A DNA stretch of 48,183 nucleotides, taken from the NCBI GenBank assembly GCA_016278505.1, contig JADQBQ010000031.1, positions 1-48,183 on the forward strand, written 5' to 3'. Made by a program: the position numbers and the translations under genes. Under the pieces are notes generated by a model that saw only the letters and a program-made list of their open reading frames with translations, was not told the DNA's origin and did not search any database. This document shows positions 1 to 8,678 of this stretch, in pieces (the stretch's first letter is position 1; every line of letters starts with the position of its first letter). Source of the DNA: Clostridiales bacterium (GTDB taxonomy: Bacteria; Bacillota; Desulfotomaculia; Desulfotomaculales; VENG01).

Positions 1-55
1 GGTTGGTTTTATTGTACCAGCCATTTACCGTGTCCATCAAACTGGGGTATAGTCA

Positions 56-88
56 ATCCCTTTAACCATTGGTTAGGGATCTTTTTTG
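56..88 (+). terminator. Rho-independent terminator of an upstream gene
   Basis: ATCCCT pairs with AGGGAT, extended by an inner AACC/GGTT pair, and a run of six T follows. It probably ends a gene that lies left of the window. The same terminator-then-box arrangement recurs at 19864-19990. Confidence 0.6.
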
Positions 89-180
89 TCGATAAATATT
101 TGCCACAGGACAATACGCTGTCAGTCTTCACCCTTATACTTTGAGGCAGTCAGTAGCAGCTGCCTAGGATGGTGTTTTTC
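77..180 (+). repeat. Left copy of the ~100-bp element flanking the Dpd block
   Basis: The element has GGATCTTTTTT at 77, an 18-bp box (106-123, containing the GACA/TGTC dyad around ATACGC), TTATACTT at 134, a hairpin AGGCAG/CTGCCT (144-165) and GGTGTTTTT at 171. The right copy at 19886-19990 has the same blocks at spacings of 29, 28 and 66 nt (29, 28 and 65 here). The hairpin sequences differ but both can pair. It could be an RNA leader, a mobile scar or an island boundary repeat; I do not recognise a known class. Confidence 0.6.
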
Positions 181-419
181 AACGGTTATTTAAATGTGTT
201 ACTTAACTAATTTGCAAAAATATAAGTTTTAACAAGGAAAGTACTAAATTTTGTTGAAAATACTTGATTGGGATAATATTACTCCATTGCAACAATAAAC
301 CACCAAAATGTGATAGAATTCGACAATTGTATCATTATGAATTACTTATGATAAATAATACTTAAAATGGTCTTTGATAATAAGTTAATGCTACAAGACC
401 CTTAGTTCAGGGGCCTTGA
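181..419. other. AT-rich non-coding stretch
   Basis: No open frame or clear structure is seen. The sequence is AT-rich and ends where the ZorA-like reading frame appears abruptly, after an in-frame TGA at 417-419. It may contain the deletion junction that removed the start of that gene. Confidence 0.4.
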
Positions 420-1065
420 TTAGAGACTGTATTGGCCAAGCAAATAAAGTGGACGCAGCTCCAGGAGGAGACAGCGGCCGGGATGCGGGATATGCAAAAT
501 AACGTCCAGAATTCGCTGCATGAATTTAGTGAGCAACACTTGCAGGCTGTAGGCTCATACCTGCAAGGATACCAAGAAAAATTGGAAAACTTAGCTGACA
601 GGCAAAATGCAGCCCTTGCTGAGCAGTGGCGCATGGCCAATGATTCTGGCGGATAAGCATGAGGGGATAATTACCGGCCATGGGAAAATGGAGGAAAAAT
701 ACCGTGAGCTTATGGATAACATTAGCACCGCGGTAAACACAATGTCTCATGAAAGCATAGAGGCAAGTGTGGGCTTGCTGAAGGATACTTTAGAAGAGTT
801 TAAGCAGAATTTCCGGCACGACATGGATAAAATTATGAATAATTTTGATGAAAAGACATTCAACGAGATCCACAGGTATGTAAAAACCATCACTAATGTA
901 GTGGAAAACAAGTTTGATAAGAGCTTAGATTTATTTGCCAGTTATGTTAAAGGGCTTAATTACCAAGTTACAAGCATAGACCCGGCCATCGAAGACTTAA
1001 GTAAGGCCCTGCAGGAAAATGCACAGTGGACTAGACAATTGGCGAAGAAGCGAGAGCCTGCATAA
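420..1065 (+). pseudogene. Truncated, frameshifted ZorA-like (MotA-type) tail
   Basis: Two reading frames (about 420-656 and about 640-1065) together encode a helical, charged, coiled-coil-like tail of about 210 residues ending in KALQENAQWTRQLAKKREPA. Zorya ZorA proteins have an N-terminal MotA-like membrane domain followed by a long coiled tail. Here the membrane domain is absent and a one-base shift near 640-660 breaks the tail. The next gene is ZorB-like, which supports the assignment. No intact start is seen. I infer a dead relic. The sequence of the tail alone would not identify the family. Confidence 0.55.
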
Positions 1066-1097
1066 AAAGTAGGCATTACCCCAAAGGGGGATAAGAA

Positions 1098-1800
1098 ATG
1101 TATAGTAAATATAAAAGAACCTTAAATATCGAGACTGAAGAAGGGAACTACTGGCCCAGTTTCACTGATCTGCTTAGCGCTATTTTACTATTCTTCCTTC
1201 TTTTTCTTATAATAACTAACACCATCAAGAACCATAAGATAGAAGAGCTTGAGCAGGTTGCACAAGACGTGGTTGATGTTAGGGCAAGCCTAATATCTAA
1301 ATTACAAGAAAATTTTAGTGACTCTGGCATGAAAATTATAATAGATGAGGAAACCGGTGCCATAACATTCCCCGATGACAAGAACGTACTCTTCAGAACG
1401 GGGCAGGCTGCCATACGGCCCCAATTTATAAGAGAGCCTTCATGAATTCGTTCCCCTTTATATCGAGGTAATCCTAGGGCCGCAATTCCGAGGTCAAGTT
1501 GCTGAGGTAGTGGTAGAGGGACATACAGATGAGCGGGGATCATATATGTATAACTTAGACCTTTCTCAGCAAAGGGCGTTTAGCGTTGTGAAATACATAC
1601 TAAGCGATAGATTTCCAAATTTCAAGTACAAAGATCGCCTGCAGGTCAAAATATCTGCCGTTGGCAGATCGGAAAGCATACCGTTACTTGATGAAAGTGG
1701 TAATCCAGATTGGGAGCGATCTCGGAGGGTAGAGTTCAAGTTCCGCCTGGAGGACGAGAAGCGTTTAAAGAAAATTGCCGAAAAGTTGGATCAACTTTAA
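1098..1800 (+). pseudogene. ZorB-like MotB/OmpA protein, single frameshift
   Basis: The N-terminal part has one membrane helix beginning YWPSFTDLLSAILLFF, with the MotB-type aspartate at its start, then a short coiled segment. The C-terminal part is a peptidoglycan-binding OmpA domain (VEGHTDERG, NLDLSQQRA, ending NPDWERSRRVEFKF). The two parts are in different frames. Removing one A in the run near 1425-1432 restores a continuous protein of about 234 residues reading FIESLHEFVPLY across the break. ZorAB proteins form a proton-driven motor in the membrane in Zorya defence. The lesion is either a recent mutation or a sequencing error. The ribosome site AAAGGGGG precedes ATG 1098. Confidence 0.65.
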
Positions 1801-1962
1801 ATTTAATGTCTGTAATTATATAAGAAGAGTGTCCTAATCAAGGCCTCACCCTTCTGAAATTGAAACCTGAAAATAGGCTAAATGTAGGCTGTTTTAAAAT
1901 CTAAATGAATTGTTTATGTCCTGAGACATAAGAATTATGTATTTACCTTAGGAGTTTTTAAA

Positions 1963-4900
1963 ATGCCTAAAACTATCGATATTGGTTGTTTTGTAAGTGC
2001 CCAGTCAAATGATTTGGGGCCAGGCAAAGTTGTTGAAATAATAGACTCTAAATCTGTAAGTGTTGAGTATTTTTATTCAGTTGCCAGGCAGGAAACACGA
2101 GTTCTTAATATTTATGACCTTGAGCGGGGGACACTTACACCTAAAACCCGCTGCTATTTCGCAGACCAGGATCAGAATTACTGGCAGTCCGGGATTGTTT
2201 GTAATTGGGAAGAAAAACAAAAAGAGATTATCTATAAGATTAGAAAAACTGATGGCCAAACCATTCGACTGCCGGAATCAGATGTTTTTATAAAGTGCGG
2301 CGGGCCAACTATTAACCCCATAGATTTACTTAGCTCAAAGGCTTACGATACAGGGTTTAACCATACAAGAAGATCGAATTTTCTTATGTCACTGCTAGAG
2401 TTGAGGTCAGCAGCAAGGGGTATGACAGCTGTGTCTTCATCAAAGATTGCTTTACTCCCACACCAGGTTGAGGTGGTACGTAGGGTGGTTGAAGACCCCG
2501 TGCAAAGATACCTGCTTGCTGATGAAGTTGGCCTTGGGAAAACGATTGAGGCAGGTGCTATAATTCGCCAATATTTACTGGACCACTCTAAAGGGTCAGT
2601 TTTAGTATTCGTCCCACCTCTGCTCATTGAGCAATGGCAAAAAGAACTAAGCGAAAGATTTCACATTAATGGATATCATAAGGGCAGGGTACATATTTAT
2701 TCAGTTAATGATGTTAAAAGGATTAGGAAAAAGAATTATGGCCTGATTGTAATGGACGAGGCACACCATGTTGCACAAATGGCCTTTTCCAGGTGGCAAG
2801 ATGAGAGAAGTTGGTTTGAGGCCTTTGCTAAACTTGCCCATAGGGCAGACCGCTTACTTCTATTATCCGCCACCCCTGTTTTAAACAATGAGCACAGCTT
2901 TTTAGCCATGCTTAACCTTTTGGACCCAGACATATATAGGCTCTCAGATATCAATAAGTTTATTCATATTGTCCAAAAACGTCAGGACATAGGACAACTA
3001 CTTCTAAGCTTTAAAGAGGAAAAAGGGGCATTTATATTAAAAAAGAGCCTGGAGAAAATGAGGCAGCTATTTCCAAATGACAAAGATTTAGAAAATCTCT
3101 TAATTGACTTAGAAAAAAATTTATCAAGCGGTGAGCCTAAGAGCGGATATGCTCAAATCATTAGGGCAATTCGAGTGCACATTACTGAAAATTATCGCCT
3201 GCACCAGCGGATAATGATGAATAGAAGGGAAAACGTTGATGCTCTCACTGGCCGGTACCATAGGGGTGGGCAAGATAATCAATTAATTTGCCAATATGAC
3301 GAGGACAGTCACTCTGAATACATTTATGATTTGCTAAACGAGTGGCGTGAGACAGCTGTAGGGCAGCTATATCAGCAGTATGAGTCCTTTAACCAAAAGA
3401 TTGCACAGAAGAAGCTCGGCCAGTTAACTAAAATATTTTTTTTGCTGCTTGAAAGTTCGGTTACCTGGGAAGGACATTTCCAAAATGTCCTAACGTCTCG
3501 CTTAAAGGGCACCTACATAATTGCGTTTGAGAAAGAGATGGAGGAGGACACGTACCACCTTTTACGCGAAGTTCCGCTATTTGAGGGTGAAAAAGAATTA
3601 TTGGAAAGTATGCTTCAGGCGATTAAAGGCCGAGGGTCAGCATGGGGGCGGCTAAAGAATCTTATAACATTTCTGGAAGCCAATAAAAAACAAAGCCTTA
3701 GTTTAGGTGAGGGTTTGCAAAAATGTGTAATTTTTACGAGCTACACCAGCACCTGCCGTGAAATTGTTCGTCAGTTAGCTGGATATTTCGGCAAGAAGGC
3801 TGTTTCAAAATTTCACATGGGCATCTCTGCAGATGCTATTGAAAGAGAAATTTTTCGCTTTCGTAATGACCCTGAGTGCTTCATTCTTGTTTGCGACTGG
3901 AGTGGAGAGGAGGGGCGAAATCTTCAATTTGCCGATATAATAATACATTTTGACCTACCTTGGGCCCCAAACCGAATTGAGCAGAGGATTGGCCGACTTG
4001 ACCGCATAGGCCGGAATAAAGCTTTAAATACATATGTATTCACAGGGCCACAGGGCTCACATTCACTGCACGAGGCCTGGTTTAGTACATTAGATGAGGG
4101 GTTTGGCATTTTTAATAATTCCATCGCCTCGCTTCAATTTTTTACAGATGAGAAAATGCCCCAAATTCGCCGATTGGCTTTTATGAAAGGTGCCGGTGGT
4201 GTTTTAGATACTATTGCCTCTATCCAAGAAGAAATAAAAAGTGAAAAGGTTAAAATTTATGAGCAGTACGCCCTAGATGAAATAAATGTACTTGAGAAGT
4301 TTGATATAGGATACTTTGATACACTGCAAAAGGTTGACCAAAACCATTTTAAGATTCAGCAAGGGGTGGAGCCCTGGCTTTGTGAAGTTCTTGGCCTTGA
4401 AAAGGAGCCGGATGCCCTTCACCCAGACATTGTTAAATACCAGGGTGGCAGCAAAACTATGGTGCCTGCATCGATACTTTCAGCATTAGATCCTTATATA
4501 AGCAAGCCCGGAACATACAGCCGTGAAGTGGCGGAAAGTACACCGGAATGTGATTTGTACCGCACTGGGCAAGGCCTTTTTGACATTATCGAGAATTATA
4601 CAAAACTAGATGACAGGGGAAAAACATTTATCATTTGGCGCCACGATGCTAATTGGGATATGGCTGAGTGGGCAGGGTTTCGCTTTGATTTTATTATTGA
4701 GGCAGACATCCGACTGGCTAAAAAAATACTCAAATCTAATCATAGTACTTTAAATTTAAAGGCATTGCGTAATCAGGCCGAAGCTTATTTCCAGCCGAAG
4801 TATAAAACTATTTACGTTGATATTGAGATGAGTAAGACAGAAGACACTGCCATAATAGATGTCCTAAATAGGCCTTTTAAGGGTATATCTGAAGGCGGTA

Positions 4901-5226
4901 ATGATTTTGACCTTACCGGTGGGCGTCTCCATCTGCTTGAGGAGTTTGTCGACCAGGGGTGTTGGGCCGATTTATGCCACGATGCCCTAAGGGCCTCAAA
5001 GACCTTTTTACAAGATACGTCTTTTATCAATAAATGCAATGAGGCAGGCGATAAGGCGTCCAGAGAATTAGAGTCCCGGGTGGAAAAGCTGCACGTTAGG
5101 GAAAGCAAGGGGGCGGAAATGGAGCAAAAATTAGCCAGGGCACTTGTAGAGGGAATCCGTGCACCTATGATACGGCTTGATTCTGCTGGATTTATAATCC
5201 TATCTGCAAGATATCCCCTTAAGTGA
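1963..5226 (+). CDS. dpdE: SNF2-family helicase, DpdE-like
   Basis: A 1087-residue superfamily 2 translocase. Visible motifs are ADEVGLGKTIEAG (Walker A, about residue 186-198), MDEAHH (about 264-269), LLSATP (about 300), and the C-terminal helicase block with DLPWAPNRIEQRIGRLDRIGR (about 665-685). The first 100 residues look like an SH3/Tudor-like beta region. It begins the operon after a 160-bp gap with AGGAG ahead of the ATG. The following genes match DpdF to DpdK and DpdD, so I call it DpdE, a DNA translocase of the restriction module that acts on DNA lacking deazaguanine marks. Zorya ZorD is also a SNF2 protein of about this size and the neighbours are ZorAB-like, so ZorD is the main alternative. 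Confidence 0.72.
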   Translation: MPKTIDIGCFVSAQSNDLGPGKVVEIIDSKSVSVEYFYSVARQETRVLNIYDLERGTLTPKTRCYFADQDQNYWQSGIVCNWEEKQKEIIYKIRKTDGQTIRLPESDVFIKCGGPTINPIDLLSSKAYDTGFNHTRRSNFLMSLLELRSAARGMTAVSSSKIALLPHQVEVVRRVVEDPVQRYLLADEVGLGKTIEAGAIIRQYLLDHSKGSVLVFVPPLLIEQWQKELSERFHINGYHKGRVHIYSVNDVKRIRKKNYGLIVMDEAHHVAQMAFSRWQDERSWFEAFAKLAHRADRLLLLSATPVLNNEHSFLAMLNLLDPDIYRLSDINKFIHIVQKRQDIGQLLLSFKEEKGAFILKKSLEKMRQLFPNDKDLENLLIDLEKNLSSGEPKSGYAQIIRAIRVHITENYRLHQRIMMNRRENVDALTGRYHRGGQDNQLICQYDEDSHSEYIYDLLNEWRETAVGQLYQQYESFNQKIAQKKLGQLTKIFFLLLESSVTWEGHFQNVLTSRLKGTYIIAFEKEMEEDTYHLLREVPLFEGEKELLESMLQAIKGRGSAWGRLKNLITFLEANKKQSLSLGEGLQKCVIFTSYTSTCREIVRQLAGYFGKKAVSKFHMGISADAIEREIFRFRNDPECFILVCDWSGEEGRNLQFADIIIHFDLPWAPNRIEQRIGRLDRIGRNKALNTYVFTGPQGSHSLHEAWFSTLDEGFGIFNNSIASLQFFTDEKMPQIRRLAFMKGAGGVLDTIASIQEEIKSEKVKIYEQYALDEINVLEKFDIGYFDTLQKVDQNHFKIQQGVEPWLCEVLGLEKEPDALHPDIVKYQGGSKTMVPASILSALDPYISKPGTYSREVAESTPECDLYRTGQGLFDIIENYTKLDDRGKTFIIWRHDANWDMAEWAGFRFDFIIEADIRLAKKILKSNHSTLNLKALRNQAEAYFQPKYKTIYVDIEMSKTEDTAIIDVLNRPFKGISEGGNDFDLTGGRLHLLEEFVDQGCWADLCHDALRASKTFLQDTSFINKCNEAGDKASRELESRVEKLHVRESKGAEMEQKLARALVEGIRAPMIRLDSAGFIILSARYPLK

Positions 5227-5244
5227 GAGGAGGGAAGTATAACG

Positions 5245-7812
5245 TTGTTTGACCAATTTCAGGTAATGAGGGAAATAATAAGCGGTCATCAACCGCTTCC
5301 GGAACAGAATGAATTTAGAGAGAGTTGCTACAGAAGGCTTTATTACGCTCTGTGTGATTTTGAAAAGGTTGGCGCTGGGGACATTGCCTCCCTGGTTCGC
5401 CATGTCCTGCGGGGGGAGATGGAAAAGCAGGGAGGGATAGCCCAAAGCATGCTTGTTCCCGCTACCCCCCCATGGCCAGATGCTGATGAGTGGGCAATGG
5501 CCGGGATCACAATCTTGGATAGCCGGGACAATTTTCTTCTTATACAGGCTGACGAATGGAAACCCCGGTGGCTATCTCACAATGATGCTTATTATCCAGA
5601 AAAACCACTTTTTGCTTTAGATAAGAGAGCAAATTATACACCTGTTCCAGGTGATCCATTTCTTGATGCATTAAATATAAAGACTTATTTAACCCCCGGC
5701 CAGCGCGAGGCAGTGCGCTCGGTCTTAATGTCGCCTCCTGGCTCAACGCTTATTGTTAATCTTCCTACGGGCTCGGGTAAAAGCCTGTGCGCCCATTTAC
5801 CTGGCATTCTTTTTTCCCAAGGGGGCGGATTGACGGTTGTAGTTGTGCCTACCACTGCGCTGTGCATTGACCAAGAGCGCTCGGTTGATCCATTTATACA
5901 GCACCCAGCCGCATACTATGGTGGGACAACTTCTAAAGAAAAGGAGCGCAACGCCGGGATTAGAGAAAGGATCAGGAATGGTAGCCAAAGGATTGTTTTT
6001 ACATCACCGGAAAGTCTTACTCAATCTTTAATAGGGCCAATCTATGCTGCCGCAGAACGCGGATATCTGAAATTGCTAGCAATCGATGAGGCCCACATTG
6101 TTAATCAATGGGGTGATGAGTTTCGCTCCTCGTTTCAGGAGATAGCGGGGATTCGCAGGGACCTTTTACGGGCCTGCACAGATAACCCATTTATAACTCT
6201 TCTTTTATCCGCAACCATAACTGAGGCCTGCCTTGATACGTTAGAAACACTCTTTGGCCACCCGGGCCCAGTAGGTATGGTATCGGCAGTTCAGCTCCGG
6301 CCAGAGCCCTCTTACTGGTTTTCACACTGCTCTGATATGGAAGCCAAGGCTCAAAGGGTACTTGAAGCTTTACACCACCTCCCCCGTCCGCTGATTCTTT
6401 ACACAACAAAGGTAGATGAGGCTGAGGCATGGGCCCAAGTACTTAAGAACATGGGCTATTTGCGCTGCGAAGTTGTTACCGGTAAAACCGGGCCTGGAGA
6501 GCGGCTAAGAATTGTGCAGCAGTGGCGGGAGCAGCAGGTGGACATTATTGTTGCCACATCGGCCTTCGGGCTTGGTGTGGATCAGCCTGATGTTCGTACT
6601 GTATTACACGCCTGCATACCCGAGAGTCTTGACCGCTATTACCAAGAAGTGGGTAGGGGTGGACGTGACGGAAGGGCGAGTCTTTCTCTGGTAATTTACA
6701 TAGATGAGGATCTTGAGGTCGCTCACTCTCTGAATAAAAAGAAAATCATAACCGTTGAGCGTGGCCTGCAGCGCTGGAATAGTATGTTTGATAATAAAGA
6801 GAGCCTGGGTCAGGGCAAGTATCGTGTGCCGGTTAACGCGGTGCCAAGCAATGATCCTGGGGACATTGATATGGATAATAAGCTGAACCTGGCCTGGAAC
6901 GTTCGTACTTTGACACTTATGACCCGGTCTGGGCTTATTGAGCTGGACTCAGAGGACCCACCCCAGTGGGGGCATGACGGCGAGGAGTTGGATGCTGACG
7001 ATCTAGCGCAAATATACCAGGAAAAGTTACAAAATTATTCAAATCACCGAGTGGTGAGTGTTGTTAATAATGATCACCTTAAGCTGGAAACTTGGCAGCG
7101 CTTAGTTGAGCCAGTACGCAAGCTAACAAACCAATTTGCCAAAAAAAGTATGCAGCTTATGGTGGAATTACTTTTAGGGGACCGCTGTGTTTCGGAGGTC
7201 TTTGAAGGAATTTATACCATAGAAAAATGTGATTCATCTGCATGGCGAAGGCCGGTAATAGTGTCCAAAAGCTGTGGCGGGTGCCCAGCTTGCCGCAGTG
7301 GGCAAATTAGCCCCTATGCGGGCTTTGTTCCATCCTCCCTCCCAATTTGGCCGCCATCTAATGAAATTGGCAATGAACTAGAACGGTTGCTCGGGGGCAG
7401 GAAGGTATTAGCAATTTTTTACGAAACTTTCAGCGTAGAGGAGAAAAGGGAATTGCGAAAGTGGAGCACATTGATTAGCTGGCTAGTATCACAGGAAACA
7501 CAAAATTTAATTGCACCCAAAGAATTATTGGAACAATTTCGTAAGGCAGTCAAAAAAGTCCCAGATGCTTATGTGTTCTTTCACCAGGAATTTAAGCCTT
7601 TATTTATACCAAAAGTTCCCTCGCTAGTTATACACATGGAAGGTGTACCTGTACCAGATAATTATTACCGTGCTAAGGTCTTTTCATCACCACGTATATT
7701 ATTGCTACCTGCAAGTGCAGTGGACCCGGCTAAGGGGCACTGCCTCTTAGTGGACACCATTCCATGTAAAAAGTACTCATTAGAAGAATTTTGCATGGAG
7801 GTTGGCCTATGA
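5245..7812 (+). CDS. dpdF: RecQ-like helicase, DpdF-like
   Basis: An 855-residue helicase. The start is TTG 5245, placed well after AGGAGGG. Motifs are NLPTGSGKS (Walker A, about 171-179), IDEAHIVNQWG (about 279-289), LLSATIT and GLGVDQPDVRTV with YYQEVGRGGRDGR (about 435-475), typical of RecQ. Near residues 655-690 a cysteine group C...CGGCPACRSG resembles the RecQ zinc site. In the Dpd system of Salmonella, DpdF is one of several helicases needed for restriction of unmodified DNA but not for modification. It lies 18 bp after dpdE and overlaps dpdG by four bases (ATGA), so it is co-translated. Confidence 0.75.
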   Translation: MFDQFQVMREIISGHQPLPEQNEFRESCYRRLYYALCDFEKVGAGDIASLVRHVLRGEMEKQGGIAQSMLVPATPPWPDADEWAMAGITILDSRDNFLLIQADEWKPRWLSHNDAYYPEKPLFALDKRANYTPVPGDPFLDALNIKTYLTPGQREAVRSVLMSPPGSTLIVNLPTGSGKSLCAHLPGILFSQGGGLTVVVVPTTALCIDQERSVDPFIQHPAAYYGGTTSKEKERNAGIRERIRNGSQRIVFTSPESLTQSLIGPIYAAAERGYLKLLAIDEAHIVNQWGDEFRSSFQEIAGIRRDLLRACTDNPFITLLLSATITEACLDTLETLFGHPGPVGMVSAVQLRPEPSYWFSHCSDMEAKAQRVLEALHHLPRPLILYTTKVDEAEAWAQVLKNMGYLRCEVVTGKTGPGERLRIVQQWREQQVDIIVATSAFGLGVDQPDVRTVLHACIPESLDRYYQEVGRGGRDGRASLSLVIYIDEDLEVAHSLNKKKIITVERGLQRWNSMFDNKESLGQGKYRVPVNAVPSNDPGDIDMDNKLNLAWNVRTLTLMTRSGLIELDSEDPPQWGHDGEELDADDLAQIYQEKLQNYSNHRVVSVVNNDHLKLETWQRLVEPVRKLTNQFAKKSMQLMVELLLGDRCVSEVFEGIYTIEKCDSSAWRRPVIVSKSCGGCPACRSGQISPYAGFVPSSLPIWPPSNEIGNELERLLGGRKVLAIFYETFSVEEKRELRKWSTLISWLVSQETQNLIAPKELLEQFRKAVKKVPDAYVFFHQEFKPLFIPKVPSLVIHMEGVPVPDNYYRAKVFSSPRILLLPASAVDPAKGHCLLVDTIPCKKYSLEEFCMEVGL

Positions 7813-8678
7813 GTGTACTAAAACAGGTTGCCGCCACCCCAAGCCGTGTAAGGGGTATCTACCGATATTTGCTGTCGCTTGAGGGGCAAAGTGAGGCTCG
7901 GGACATTTTAGAGCGCACCATGTCACCGCACACTCTCATAAAAGAAAGTAAAAAAAGAACTATGATTCATGACACTGTAGGAGAGTGTATAAAAATGGGC
8001 CTCTTAATTGAAGAAAGCGATACCGTTGCCATTAACCCCAATTTGCCAGATCCGGCCCGGAATCCGCAAACAGGTGACTTAATTCTGCCTATTGCTTTAT
8101 CAAATTTGTTTTTTTCGGAAAAAAATGAGGAAAACCATAATCTTGGGAGGGTAATATCCTGGTATCTTAGCCGGGATATCTATGATGCCCCGGGCAATTG
8201 GAAGGAAGTTGAGGAGGCATTTCGGGAGCAGGCTATTACCGATAAATTGGGAGTTACAAGTGACGCTAGGTACGGGCAGTTTGAGGACTGGATTTGCTAT
8301 CTGGGGTTTGCCTGGTGCCATTCCCGTAAAAGGGAAAAGATGCTAATGCCTGATCCCACTGCCCACATAAGGGACAGATTAGCCCAGCTTTTTGGGGATA
8401 AGGAGTCACTTCCTATTGCGGATGCTGTGAGGAGACTGGCCGAAGCCTGCCCTGTGCTAGAGGGCGGCACGATGCGCAAAGAAATCGAAAAGAATTATGC
8501 AGAGCGTGATGAGAGATCGTTATCTAGCTCTACGTCACATGCCTGGTTTAGGCTTCAAGATGAGGGTATCGTAAAGCTTGTAGAGAAGTCTGATGCAGAA
8601 ATGCTTATTTTTATAGACGGTGGCACTAAAAGGCGCTACTCTGAGATAAAGTGGCTGGGAGGTGACCTTAAGAAATGA
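7809..8678 (+). CDS. dpdG: DpdG-like protein
   Basis: A protein of 289 residues. I prefer ATG 7809 (MSVLKQVAATPSR) because it overlaps the dpdF stop as ATGA and has GGAGG seven bases upstream; ATG 7791 in the same frame is the longer alternative. It has no catalytic motif that I recognise. The helical content and the segment VRGIYRYLLSLEG resemble winged-helix or adaptor domains. The assignment rests on position between RecQ-like and ATPase genes in Dpd order. It ends overlapping dpdH by four bases. Confidence 0.65.
   Translation: MSVLKQVAATPSRVRGIYRYLLSLEGQSEARDILERTMSPHTLIKESKKRTMIHDTVGECIKMGLLIEESDTVAINPNLPDPARNPQTGDLILPIALSNLFFSEKNEENHNLGRVISWYLSRDIYDAPGNWKEVEEAFREQAITDKLGVTSDARYGQFEDWICYLGFAWCHSRKREKMLMPDPTAHIRDRLAQLFGDKESLPIADAVRRLAEACPVLEGGTMRKEIEKNYAERDERSLSSSTSHAWFRLQDEGIVKLVEKSDAEMLIFIDGGTKRRYSEIKWLGGDLKK

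Noticed and set aside
77-180. Known riboswitch (c-di-GMP, ykkC, fluoride, preQ1) in the flanking element
   Set aside because: None of the conserved cores I know for these classes is present, and the left copy is not followed by an intact gene.
1963-5226. ZorD (Zorya) instead of DpdE
   Set aside because: ZorAB-like relics are adjacent and ZorD is also an SNF2 protein, but the tightly linked RecQ, ATPase, DEAD and PLD genes fit Dpd better and no ZorC is seen. Not fully excluded.
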